From Hemileia vastatrix (lineage: Eukaryota; Basidiomycota; Pucciniomycetes; Pucciniales; Zaghouaniaceae), in contig JASXTE010000001.1 in the NCBI GenBank assembly GCA_030280995.1, positions 13,797,001-13,861,000 on the forward strand: a stretch of DNA of 64,000 nucleotides, given 5' to 3'. Each line of letters begins with the position of its first letter. The first letter of the stretch is position 1. This document shows, in pieces, positions 47,085 through 58,784 of this stretch. The position numbers were made by a program, and so were the translations under genes. Below the pieces are notes generated by a model. The model was not told the origin of the DNA. It saw nothing but the letters and a program-made list of their open reading frames with translations, and did not search any database.

Positions 47085-47383
47085 TGTTAGGATTTGGGTT
47101 TAGAGGGGAGGAGGAGGACCACTATGGGCGCCATGGATTGTAATAGACAGGAAAGAGGGAAATTGCACAAGGGGATCTTAAGGGGAAAGTGCTGTGGGGT
47201 GCTCCTCATCAGACAACTTATTTAGTAATCCAGTTACTTCTTAGTCTTCCATAGCTTTAACCCTCACTGTTAGCAGCCCCAACATAGTCATTCTAGTTAG
47301 TCTCACTGCTGTATCAGCATAGTCAGTCCCATCTTTGACCTAGTCTTAGCATTAGTATTAGTATGCCTTTTTAGGTCTTAACA
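47085..47383 (+). repeat. 5' LTR of element 3 (299 bp)
   Basis: It begins TGTTAGGATTTGGGTTTAGA and ends TTTTTAGGTCTTAACA. The 3' LTR, after subtraction of the nested solo LTR and its 5-bp duplication, is also exactly 299 bp. Confidence 0.93.
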
Positions 47384-47403
47384 TTTTGTCAAATATATAA
47401 CCA

Positions 47404-50400
47404 GTGCACTACAAAAGAATTATGAACCCCTCATGTCAATCTGATGCAGCACTCCTTGCTACAATGCAAGAGTGGATGGCATCCTTGCAAGAACAGAATC
47501 ACAGACTCATGGATTGTCTAGCAGAGGAGAAAGCCTCATATCACAGCCCCACAGAGACAGAGTTGGATGCTGCTGAAGCTGAAGCACAGGCACTTCCCAC
47601 CACACTAGCGCCACCTGTCAAAGGCCCAAAGATTGCAGTCCCAGAAATCTTTAATGGAAAGAAAGGCCCCCAGGAAGATCAGTATGAATCACAGGTAAGC
47701 CTCTATGTCCTCCTCAATGGTCAACAGTTCCCAGATGAGTTATCAAAAATTGGATTGGCAATATCCTACCTCACAGATGAGGTAGCATGCTGGGCAAGGC
47801 CATATACAATAGAACTCCTTGAAGATGGAAATGTGGCAACAAATTTTTGCCAGTTCATGGCAGCATTTGAGCTAGATTTTTGTGATCCTGATGTGGCCAC
47901 AATATTTGAACACACGTTAAACCAATTTCACCAAGAACATTCAGTGTTCAAGTATGTTACAGAATTATGGGGCCACTCCAGCTACGTCACAACATGGGGA
48001 GAAGGAGCACTCATGTTTCACTTCAGGAATGGGCTCTCACCAAGAATAAGCAACACCCTAATCAGTCACCCTTTTCCAAGATCTCTGCAAGCAATCATGG
48101 AGCTGGCTATCTAAATAAATAATGGGTTTAATAATCAATGAATGGATGACAGAAGTGGCACTTGTCAATGGCACAACTATGCCTCATCAAGTGGGGCCAA
48201 CACCTGGGACCCAAATGCCATGGATTTTGACACTATAAATTCATGGGGTCCTAGTGGGAAGAAAATGCTTTCAGATGAAGAATACTAAAGGCAAATGAAC
48301 AAAGGTTTGTATCTAAGGTGTGGAAGCAGTGGTCACTTGGAAAGGGAGTGTAGGGGGAAAATAAGGGTTAGTGAAGTGGAGGATAGTACAGGTAAGGAAC
48401 AGGTAAAAGACAGTGCTTGGGAGTTAAGGTTAGGCCCTCCTTGAGCAGAGTAGAGAGAAAGGATAAGGTGAATTTTGTAAAATAATTATCAGTGTGTCAG
48501 CCACTTGAATTAAATGATAATTGTATTATACTGAACTTGCCTTTAATGACCCTTGATGCCACAAAAAATGAAAAAGCATTTCTGGACTGTGGTGCCACAG
48601 ACTATCTTATTTCCAGTAAGTTTTTACAGAGGAATAAAAAGAAAAAAGAAAAATTGGACCACCCCAGCAGTCTAATTATGTCAGATGGATCACCAGGTGG
48701 GGGAGGAGAAGTAAGAGAAAAGGTTTTTCGCAGATTCTGGTGCAATGAAAGGGAAACTTAGTTCAAGGAATACACTGCAAACCTGAAAGACTAGTGTTAC
48801 ATGGTACTGGGGATGACATGGCTGGATCAGTACAACCCACACATTTACTGGAAAGAAAAGATGGTTTAAATGGGAAAGAAAGGGAACACTAATGCTAAAT
48901 TATTGGCCCCCTGGCCACTTCAGGGGTCAAGGCCCCATCCCAGAAATTCTTCTTGTTTTTTGTTATCATCAGTTGATTTGCCTTTAGAACTGATAATTTC
49001 TCTTAATTCTAAGAAGCAGGCTGAGGATGGGCCACCAACAGGGAGCACCAGAAAGGGCCAGAGAAGGGATGAAGTGCACCAAGAGGAGGAGAAGGTGCAG
49101 CATGGATGGAGCTAGGCAGAAGATGGACAGGGGGATGGTGCAGATAAAGTATTAGCCCCCTGGACCCTTCAGGGGTCAGGCACCCCTTCCAGAGAGTCTC
49201 AGGGTGTTTTATTATCATAAGTAGACTTTCCACAAGAGCTGAAACTTTCTCTTGATGCAAAGTTTCAGGACTTGGAGGGGGCTCTAGAGGAAGAGGCAGA
49301 ACTGAAATGTAACACAACAGCATAGAACATATCCCCAAAGATTGCAGCCAAGGTTCAGTCCTCAAAGCCAACAAAAAGCTTCAATGAAATGGTCCCTGAA
49401 GCTTATTGGGAATTTTTACTGCTGTTTAAATATGGAGGATTCAAGACCCTTCCACCTCACCCAACATACAACTTCTCCATTGATCTGATGCCAGGCACAT
49501 CTCCTCAATTTAGCTCCATAATCCCATTGTCAACTTTGGAGTCAAAAGCACTAAAAGAGATGATTGATAAAAATTTAAAAACTGGCTTCATCAGAGAATA
49601 AAAATCTCCCTGGGTGACTCCTGGGATCCTTGCAGGTAAAAAGGATGGATCTCTGAGACCATGCATGGATTTCAGAAGATTAAATTCTCTGACAGTTAAA
49701 AACAGATACCCCCTTCCACTAATTAGTGAGATGATTGATAGTCTTCAGGGTGCAGAAGATCTCACATCTTTATATCTTAGGGCAGGTGACTACAACATAT
49801 GTGGGGAAGAAGGAGATGAACACAAACTGGAATTTTGCACTAAATCTGGTCATTTTGAATGGTTGGTAATTCTATTTTTTTTGTTTAATTCTCCTTACAC
49901 TTTCCAACACTTCACCAACAGCATCTTCAGGGATAGATGTAGAAGTGTATCTGGATGACATCTTGGTTTACTTCAGATCAATGGAGGACCACCAGATATG
50001 CATGAAGGATTGTTTTCAGTGCTTGAGGGAGGCGCAAATATGGTTGAAACCAGTACAATGGGTCTTCTCAGTAAGTGAAATACCCTACCTGGGGATGATC
50101 ATTTCAAATTATAGGATGCAAATGGATCAGGAGAAGGTAAAGGCAGAAACAGAGTGAACAAGACAAGTATCAGTAAAGGATCTCCAGTCATTCTTACACT
50201 TTTAAAACTTTTACCACCACTCTATTGAAACTTACCCTCACATCTTCTGATAACTTCACAACCTCACAAAAAAGGAAGCCAAATTCACTTGGACAAGTAG
50301 TCAACAAGATGTGTTTGACTACCTGAAAATAAAATTTGTAACAGCCTCTATTCTTGCAATCCCAGACTTACTAATGCCACTTTTCTTAGAATGTGACTTC

Positions 50401-52315
50401 TCAGACTTTACACTAGGTGCAGTATTATCCCAGTATGATGCTTAAATTTTTTTACACCTAGTAGCATATTTGGCACATACACTTCTAGGCACTGAATTAA
50501 AATATAAAACATATGATAAGGAGCTGTCGGAACTGGTAGAGGCTGTATGCACCTGGAACCACTATTTAGAAGGAGGACCACACCATCTACCAGTTATTGT
50601 CTACATGGATCACAAAAACTTGGAAAACTTCCTGATCACTAAAGAAGTAACTCACCAGCAAGCACACTGGGAAGAGTTTCTAAGCAGTATTAATTTTTTT
50701 GTTTAATTCCAACCAGGAAAAAAAAAGTGGCAAAACAGATGCAATATCATTATTTCTTGACTTGCTCCCAGCTCCAAACTAGCTGCATACTGTTGGTGAA
50801 ACCTTGTTGAAGGGGGACATTGAAGAAGGGGTAATCCTAGATGAGGCAGAATCGGTGGATGAGGATCTGATGGAATGGTTAACAAGAAAGCAGGAAAAGG
50901 ATGAGGAAGTGCAGGATTTAGGTAAGGCACCCTTATCTAAGGAGGTATTGGTAATTAAAGGATTGAAAGAGTATCACCTGGAAGGGGTTGTGCTGTATTG
51001 GAATGGGAGAATAGTGGTGCCAAATGATGAAGAGCTCAAGAGGCAAGTGGTCAGACCAAGGCACAACTCCACAATGGTAGTACATCCAGGACTGCCAAAG
51101 ATAATGGAGCTGGTAAATCTAACCTTCTACTGGAAGTACATGAAGGCATATTTCCAGCGCTATGTAGTGGTGTGTGACTCTTGCCATAGAAACAAGGTCA
51201 GCCCAACAGCCATGCTACTAACCCTGTTAAGCATACCTAAGCAGCCATGGAAGGAGCTCTCTTTTATAATTTTATATTGGAGCTACCCATGTCTCAAGGA
51301 AAGAATGCTATCCTAACAGTAGTTTACTTCTGCACCAAGATGACACACTTTGTCACCACCACTACAAAGTATACATCAGAAGATATTGCAGACTTAATGG
51401 TGGCACATGTCTGGAAATTTCATGGATTTCCTGAAAGTATAGTATCAGATAGGGAAAGTACTTTTAACTCTAATTTGTTAAAGGCAATGTATGAGCAACT
51501 AAACATTAACCCCATTTTTCTAACAGCATGGAATCTGAAAACTGATGGGCAGTCTGAGATAGTAAATAAGGCAATTGAAAAATACTTTCAACACTTCATT
51601 AACTATCAGCAAGATGATTGGGTACAGCTGCTACCACTGGCTGAATTATCATACAATAACCAGACACATGCTGCAACAGGCATATTACCTTTCTACATCA
51701 ACTATGGATACCACCCAATATTCTCAATTAGAACCCCATCTTTGTTTCAAGCTCCAGAAGATAAAGATCAGATTCAGAAAATACTAAGTATACTTCAAGA
51801 TTTAGAAGAAGTGCTCAAGTTGTCTCAAAAGTCAATGAAGCACCATCATGATCAAGGGAAAACCAAGCATTGGGGACTACAGGTAAGTTAAAAGTTTTGT
51901 CTAAGCTTACAATTCCTTTCCACACTACATCCAAGTGCCAAGTTAGATTATAAGAAGGTAGGCCCATTTAAGATCAGGCACAAGATATTGGACTCACCAT
52001 ATGGACTGTAACTACCAAGTTCAATGAAACAATTGCACCCAGTTTTCAATATTTTATTACTCACCAAGTGTCAAGAAGATACAATACCAGGAAACCTATA
52101 AGAGCCACCAGTGCCAGTTTATGTAAGAAATGAAGAGGAGTTTGAAGTAGAAAAGATTATTTGTAAACGGGTGTACAGGGGAAAGGTTCAGTATTTTGTG
52201 CACTGGAAAGGTTATGGAGTAGGAGATAGATCTTAGGAACCAATAGAGAACTTAGATAATGCTAAGGAGAAGGTTAAAAAGTTTGAGAAGGAGCGCAGGG
52301 GGAAGAAAGGGTAGA
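47404..52315 (+). pseudogene. Gag-Pol of Gypsy element 3, many lesions
   Basis: Gag runs from 47404 to about 48114 (ATG at 47422; PKIAVPEIFNGKKGPQEDQY). A zinc knuckle near 48313-48350 has lost its first Cys (YLRCGSSGHLEREC). The protease near 48580 reads FLDCGATD, with Cys for the usual Ser. Reverse transcriptase spans 49389-50157 (DGSLRPCMDFRRLN; VYLDDILVY) with a stop at 49599 and a frameshift near 49900. RNase H spans 50340-50760 (LFLECDFSDFTLGAVLSQYD). Integrase spans 50804-51891 (CDSCHRNK; SDRESTFNS; TDGQSEIVNKAIE) with a frameshift near 51250-51310. A chromodomain (FEVEKIICKRVYRGKVQYFV) spans 52095-52300 with a stop in place of its Trp. It is inactive. Confidence 0.92.
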
Positions 52316-52325
52316 AGAGGTGGTA

Positions 52326-53434
52326 ATGTTAGGATTTGGGTTGAGAGGGGAGGAGAAGGAGCACTCTGGGTGCCATGCATTGTAATAGGCAGGAAAGAGG
52401 GAAATTGCATAAGGGAATTTTAAGGGGAAAGTTCTTTGGGGAACTCCTCATCTGTCACGCGCCATGTGACACTCGAGGCAAAAGCAGCTCATTAAATCAA
52501 TAATACAAAGGTCTAAATCCATACTCAAAGCACAGAAAGCAATTCTCCATAGAAACTGAAACTTTCTTTTGTGTACTCACTATTCAACTGCACTAGTCTA
52601 AACTCTAAATCTAAATTATTCAATCTCTCAATAGTGTGTCTTAGTCTTTTTCTCAATAAGCGACGCACAGCGCAATAGTCAATGTAATAGTACGCTAACA
52701 GGTTTATTAAGAGTCTGTGATTTATTAAAAAAGGGTAGTGAGCATGGACGGAATGGTTAGTGGAGGATTAAGGGGTTAACAGATGTTAGTGAGGAGGGTC
52801 CAGGTGTAATGGGTGAATTTTTAATGGTCTGTGGTGTGTGTAATAGTGGTTGGGTATGAGGTCAATGCAAGGAAGAGTAAAGAATATAAAAGGGGTTGGG
52901 TTTTTGGTTCAACATTCTTTAGAATTAAATTATAAAACGTATTTATAGTTAATAGTGGTAAAGTTTTAAGTTAAAATCATTATTATTGTATCTTTCCTTA
53001 TTTTCTCAATAACCATTTCTAAATCCTAAATCTTTGATTATTGAGTTTCCAACCCTTTGTGAGATTTTTAAGAATTTTAACATTACCTTTAAATTATATT
53101 AGAATTCTTCTTGAACATATCTCAAAGCAGTAGCTCTTTCTTTGAGTCATCTTCGAATCACTTCAAAACCGTCCCTCTGTGCTTCAAAGAAGTCTCTAAA
53201 CCCCTCATCTCATTTTCAGGAACATCCTCGACCTTGTGCGTAGGTTGTCTGGTGACATCATCAGACAACTTATTTAGTAATCCAGTTACTTCTTAGTCTC
53301 CTGTAGAAGTAACCCTCACTGTTGGCAGCCCCAACATAGTAAGTCTATTTAGTCTTACTCCTGTATCAGCATAGTTATTCCAATCTTTGACTAGTCTTAG
53401 TATTAGTAGTAGTCCTCCCTCTTAGGTCTTAGCA
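52326..53434 (+). repeat. 3' LTR of element 3, split by a solo LTR
   Basis: The LTR parts are 52326-52452 and 53258-53434. They match the 5' LTR on either side of the insertion, with CTCCTCATC before it and TCATCAGACAACTT after it. Confidence 0.93.
52453..53257. mobile_element. Solo LTR (805 bp) nested in the LTR of element 3
   Basis: It begins TGTCACGCGCCATGTGACAC and ends GGTTGTCTGGTGACA, with the TG...CA ends of an LTR, and is flanked by a perfect TCATC duplication (52448-52452, 53258-53262). No internal retroelement sequence is present, so it is probably a solo LTR left by recombination. It has no significant open frame and is not related to the other LTRs in the window. Confidence 0.85.
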
Positions 53435-53706
53435 TCTAATGAGTAGGTGACACACAGGGTTAAAAACATTTGAGTGACCAGCATTTTTGTGCAAATTTTA
53501 ATATGCACACTTATCGAAAATGGTTGGTAAGTTACCAGGCCTATATTTCCTGCATGTGTGAACACACAATAATAAGAAGTTAAAATCACCATTCTGACCA
53601 GAAGAAGCATTAAATAATGACCTGATAATTTCCAATAAAAATAATCCATGCACCATCAAAAAAAACCTATCATCAAAGCAAAATCACAACAATCTTGACC
53701 ATATAA

Positions 53707-54131
53707 CACTACACACCAAGTAAGATATCCCTGATGGGGATATCCAGTGTAAGTTGGGTATATTTTAAGGAGGGACATAAGGTCATAAAAACAAATGTAA
53801 GAAAATTAAGTGCAAGAAAAGTAATTGGGAGAAAATTATGTGTAAGAAAAATCATTTGCCACCATGGGAATTTTTTTTTTTCAAATAAAAAATTTAAAAA
53901 ATAGGAAAAAAATAAAGAATGAAATAAAAAATTATTTTTTTGAGAGAAAAAAAAAATTAAAAAACAAAATTTTGCATGGTTGCAAGATATTTTTTTACAC
54001 TTATTTTTCTCACAAATATTTTTCACACATATTTTTCTCATACATATTTTTCTATCCTTATGTCCCTCCCTAAAATATCCTCAACTCACACTGGATATCT
54101 CCATCAGGGATATCTTACTTGGTGCATAGTG
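53707..54131. mobile_element. CACTA-ended MITE with long terminal inverted repeats (425 bp)
   Basis: The left end is CACTACACACCAAGTAAGAT and the right end reads CACTATGCACCAAGTAAGAT on the other strand; the inverted repeats continue with few mismatches for about 75 bp (to GGAGGGACATAAGG). The middle is A/T-rich and non-coding. The flanks are TAA and TGA; the opposite fold-back arm has CATATAATATTGGC at the empty site, so a TAA duplication with one change is likely. Confidence 0.88.
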
Positions 54132-54288
54132 TGATATAGGCATTAGGCCAATTTAACCCAAATATTCCTGTAAAGCTCATGAGCAGGCGGAAAATGGTTT
54201 CAAAAAACATTTGAGTAGCCACCATTTTTGTGTAAGTGTGCACATATTCACTTGTTAAAAATGGTTGATAAGCTACCCAGCTTATATA

Positions 54289-54488
54289 TGGGGGTATCAA
54301 AGTTAGAAATTATTAATTATTAAAAATGTATTTCACAACACAAAAAGAAAGCCACAAACTTGAAAGTAATTCTCAGTAAAAAGGTGGTTTTGTGGTACAA
54401 TATGCCATGTATTAAAAAATAAACATGGTTGAATTGGTGGAAAAAAGAGGTATTTTAAAATGGAAGATTTCTAAATTTGATATCCCCT
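54289..54488. mobile_element. MITE with AGGGGGTATCAAAGTT ends, copy 2 (200 bp)
   Basis: The left end is TGGGGGTATCAAAGTTAGAA; the right end reads AGGGGATATCAAATTTAGAA on the other strand. It is in opposite orientation to the copy at 58582-58781 and of the same length. The flanks are ATA and ATT; the empty site in the opposite arm reads TTATATTTTCTGCAT, consistent with an ATT duplication. Confidence 0.8.
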
Positions 54489-54560
54489 ATTATCTGCATG
54501 TGTAAACACACAGCTCAAAAAGCTATGATCATCATTCTGACCAAAAGAGACATAATATAA

Positions 54561-54810
54561 CACCATGCAATACGGGGAACGGACTTGTTAGCAAGTCCAC
54601 AACCTTGAACTCAAATTCACCACAGATTGAACACACATTGAGCTATTGACAAAGGAACCATACAATTGGGGATGAACACCACTCAGCAGAAAAGTATTAG
54701 GTGGATCTTCAAGTAGAGTTCAGTATGAGTTCAGTCTGAGTTCCATCTGAGTTCAGTCTGAGTTCAGGTTGAAGACTTGCTAGCAAGTCCACCCCTTATA
54801 TTGCATAGTG
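54561..54810 (-). mobile_element. Palindrome-ended CACTA-like MITE, copy E (250 bp)
   Basis: The left end is CACCATGCAATACGGGGAA and the right end reads CACTATGCAATATAAGGGG on the other strand. TAA flanks both sides (54558-54560, 54811-54813). There are five internal 11-bp units. The opposite fold-back arm has the uninterrupted ACATAATATAATGACC, with a single TAA. Confidence 0.93.
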
Positions 54811-56159
54811 TAATGGACAGATTTTTTCTTTTAAAATGATTAATATCACTACCAATTGTTCTTTGCCACCCCAAAAGTAGCCTGAAGCAAAAAAACATGT
54901 TTAAAATTAAAAGAGTATGTTTGGCACTAATTTTTCACTCAATATGAAAATCATATTGAGTGTATTGTATCCATGAATATGCAATATGCAGTGTAAAATA
55001 TTTTATGTGCAATGTTCATTTTAAAAATAAAAATAATGTATTTTCAAAGCATATTGAATATAGCATAGCTCATATTTCATATTTCATAATGCATATTGGA
55101 TAATTCATGGTTCATATGAAAGGATACAGTGCATGCAATATGATTTTCATATTTAATGGAAAATTAGTGGGTATCATAACCTTATAATTTACATCATTTT
55201 TTTTACCTCAGGCTTATTTTGAGATGGGTGGGGCAGAAAATTTGATAATTATATTAATCATTTCAAAGGAAAAATTAAGGTCATTATATTATGTCCTTGT
55301 TGGTTAGAATGATTATCATACCTTCTTAGAGCTGTGTGTTTAGCAATGCAGAAAATATAAGTCTGGTAGTTCATCAACCACTTTTTACAAGTGAATATGT
55401 GCACATTTTCACAAAAATAGTGTTCAATCTAATGTTTTTTAAACCCATTTTAAATCTTCTCATGAGTTTTAAATGAATATTTGAGTTACCATGGCCTAAA
55501 GCCAATATTATATGTTCAGGATACTTGTGATTTTGCTTTGTGGTGCATAGATTATTTCAATTGGCAATGATAAGGTCATTATTTAATGTTTCTTATGGTA
55601 AAAATGGTGATTTTACCTTCTTAAAACTGTGTGTTGACACATGCAGGAAATATAAATCTGGTAGTTTATCAAAAATTTTTAACAAGTGTCAATATTCAAA
55701 TTTGCACAAAAATGGTGGTCCCTCAACTGCTTTTTCAACCCTGTCTGCCACCTATTCGTGAGCCCTACCAGAATATTTGGGTTACCATGGCCTAAATCAT
55801 ATATTATATGGTTCTGATAGCTATACTTTTGGTTTTACAATGGGTTTTGTTTTGATGGTGCATGAATCATCTCAATTGGAACCTCCCTGAAATTATTTAT
55901 TGTAAATAATAAAGTGTGATATTTGAGTATAAAATTTTAATGAAAAGTGAGATAATAAATTAGCTAGTAAATTATGATATGTGATATTATAGTATAAAAT
56001 AATGATGGAAAAAAGGCATGTGAGATGAGAAAAAATGTAAGCAAATGATTAAAGGAAGTATTTTAGTATAATTTTGATGTAGAAAAAGGGTATATGAGCT
56101 TATAAAGAACCTAAAAAATGATCAAGTGTTTTATTTAATTACAAAATATTGATTGAAAA

Positions 56160-57940
56160 CAAAAATTTAGAAAATAATGAAATGTAATATTTCAACATTA
56201 AATTTGTGATGGAAAAGTAGAAAATAGTATTAGGAAACAATAAGCTAATGATGAAGTATGATATTTAATGTAAAATTCAGATAGAAAAGTACCAATAACA
56301 GGGGTAAAAATCCCTGAACTAGATGTCTAGTTCAGTTTTTAGTTGCAGGATACAAATCCAGGTCTGATTTGTGGATCAACCCTTTTTAATCCCACTTTAT
56401 TTATTTTCTTTTTTGAAATTGGTATTTCCTTGTCTCATGTCCTCTCATCTTTATGGATTTATTAAAAAATTCTATTTGCACCTCCTCTTCATTTCTCTTA
56501 TGAGAATACCTACATAAAACTACCTTAACCCTCCTACGAAGGAAAAAAATAAGGTGGGCTCAAAAAGTGACATTCAATGGTTTGTCATGAAAATTGCAGC
56601 AAGGAATGGAATAGGGTCACAAGACTGAAAAAGAAATCTATTTTACCATTTTTTCCCCTTTGAAGGGAGATGAGAAAAAATGTTAGCTAGTTTTGGAATG
56701 TGATATTTTAGTATAAAATTGATGTGGCAAAGGGCATGTGAGATGAGAAAAAAGTTTTCAAATGAGAAAATCCACTATTTGAGAACCAAAAAATAATTGG
56801 AAAAAAGAAATTCAGTTAAATAAAAACTTAGTCAATAATAGAATGTGAGATTTCAATATCAAATAACAATGTGGAAGTAGAAAATGGTAAAAGGCAAAAG
56901 TTAGCAAATGATGAAATGTGATATTTGAGTATAAAAATGTGATGTAAAAATAGCAAGTGAGATGAGAAAAAATGTTTTCAAATGATAGAATGTGATATAT
57001 TAGCATAAAATTGATATGGAAAATAGGCATATGAAATGGAAAAAAAGCTAACAAATGATCAAATGGCTTTTTTAAGTACAAAGCAATGGTTTAAAAAAGG
57101 TGAGTAAGGTGAATAACAAGATAAAAAATTTTAAAACTTGATGGGGAAGAAGAAACTGGTACAAGGAAAAAAAATAAATGATGAAATTTTATATTTGAGA
57201 ATAAAATTATGATGGAAAAATAGTGATTGAGATGAGAAAAAAATTTAACAAATGATCAAAATTTTTATTTAAGTACAGTGAGAAGAAGGGTAGCATCATC
57301 ACATTTTCAACTTAACATAGCTCTCACAAAAAAAATCAAATTGACATAAAAATTTGTATTCTGATGTTTTTGATTCAAGTATATCTCTTCTTTGAATTTA
57401 TGATGCTCATTTGTGTGTGGGAAGCCATTTGGAAGACCTAAAAAAATTTGAAGTTTATCCATGAGGGAAAAACTTTAATATAATTTTCATTAGCCTAAAA
57501 GTAAGTCAATTTTACAATTAATGAAGAAAATAGCTAACAAAATGAAAGAGAAGAAGATAAATAATAAAAGCAAAACCATTATCAAGTGTATTGGTGAGAT
57601 GATTGTTGAACAAAGGAAAGATGAAGATGAGCCAAAAATTAAAAGTATGCATAAAAGTGACAATGATACCCTTTCACACACTGTACAATATAATGCTTTA
57701 AAATATTCAAGTAAGTTTAATAGAAAGTTAGTAAATCTTGAGATGTGATAGAAAAGTAGAAAATGGTATGAGTTTAAAAGTAGAAAACAGTGAAATTTGA
57801 TATTTGGGTATTAAATTTTGATGGAAAAATAGCAAGTGAGATAATTAAAAAACAAGCAAATGATGAAATGTGATATTAGAATGTAAATTTGTAATGAAAA
57901 TTTTACAAGTGAGACTCATGAATAATATTAAGCTTTATCA
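56160..57940. repeat. Degenerate minisatellite of roughly 75-85-bp units
   Basis: Imperfect repeats of the pattern AATGATGAAATGTGATATTT, GAGTATAAAATT, GATGGAAAAATAG and GTGAGATGAGAAAAAATGTT run along the stretch, with an unrelated piece at about 57270-57480. The same repeat makes up the outer part of both fold-back arms (46700-46960 inverted, 55900-56160). Open frames here are not gene-like. Confidence 0.75.
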
Positions 57941-58581
57941 ATGTGAAGAATAGTTAAATTGATTTGTAAAAAAATGAAGTGGCAAAAAAGTTAAAAGAAA
58001 TTATACTGGGAGGTAAAGAAAATTTACCATTAAATGAGTGCTAGTCAAATTCTGGTCAATAAATTGTCAAATTTTGTTCATATGTTGGATGAATGCTGGT
58101 CAAGGAACAAAACTCACTTCAGAATTTCATGCAGGCCCCCGCCTTGGTTTTTCTGGAAATTATTTCTATTTCTACTCAATGTATTCTATAGCTCTCTATT
58201 ACTTATTCTTCTTTCCTAATCTATCTTGACCTCCTTTTAATTTACTTCTCCCAATGACTAGTGGGGCATCTCGGCCTTAAGTATTACAGATATCCTTCTA
58301 TTTCACTATTCAGCATTGTTTCATGATAGATTTTAAAAATAATCACTCAAGTATTATATCTCTTAACAAGTAACTAACCTAAAATTACACACCTAAATGG
58401 ATTACTTCCAAATTACCTTTTGATGTCAGCACTTTCTAGACCTTCAATATTTGCCATTAGTTTTTTTAAGCAATCTTCTAGTGCTTCCATAGCTTCAACA
58501 GCCAAAAAGTATGAGATTATCCCCATGAATCTTTCAACCCTTCCTCTAACACTCCTTATTATCTAACTCAGATCTATTATT
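57941..58581. other. Non-coding stretch
   Basis: No gene or repeat is recognised. Confidence 0.5.
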
Positions 58582-58781
58582 AGGGGGTATCAAAGTTAGA
58601 AATCTTCCATTTCAAAATGCCTCTTTTTTCCACCAAATCAACCATGATTATTTTTTAAAATATGCCATATTGTGCCCCAAAAATACCTCTTTACTGAGAA
58701 TTAATGTCAAGTTTGTGGCTTTCTATTTGTGTTGGGAAATACCTTTTAAATAATTACAATTTTCTAACTTTGATACCCCCT
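58582..58781. mobile_element. MITE with AGGGGGTATCAAAGTT ends, copy 3 (200 bp)
   Basis: The left end is AGGGGGTATCAAAGTTAGAA and the right end reads AGGGGGTATCAAAGTTAGAA on the other strand, with ATT on both sides (58579-58581, 58782-58784). This is the best preserved copy. Its first ten bases equal those of the Harbinger element at 59961, so the Harbinger enzyme may have moved it. Confidence 0.88.
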
Positions 58782-58784
58782 ATT

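Larger units (their letters stand above)
47085..53434 (+). mobile_element. Ty3/Gypsy chromovirus element 3, decayed, nested in the fold-back arm
   Basis: LTRs of 299 bp (TGTTAGGA ... TCTTAACA) lie at 47085-47383 and 52326-53434, the latter enlarged by a nested solo LTR and its duplication. The flanks are GCTAA and TCTAA, a 5-bp target duplication with one change. The opposite arm of the fold-back element shows the corresponding uninterrupted site. The family differs clearly from elements 1 and 2. Confidence 0.92.
46681..56160. repeat. Fold-back element with roughly 1.1-kb arms, interrupted by insertions
   Basis: The left arm is 46681-47084, 53435-53706, 54132-54288, 54489-54560 and 54811-55030. 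It is the inverted counterpart of 55040-56160. The match is continuous, for example CCAATTGAGATGATTCATGC at 46968 against the complement of 55862-55881, and ATGAAAATCATATTG in both arms near the centre. The centre is near 55035. Each arm also contains two diverged tandem units. The left arm holds a Gypsy element and three MITEs; the right arm holds none of them. No coding sequence belongs to the fold-back element itself. Confidence 0.9.

Noticed and set aside
56812..57081. Hydrophobic minus-strand open frame of 89 codons
   Set aside because: It coincides with the degenerate minisatellite and repeats with the period of the units.
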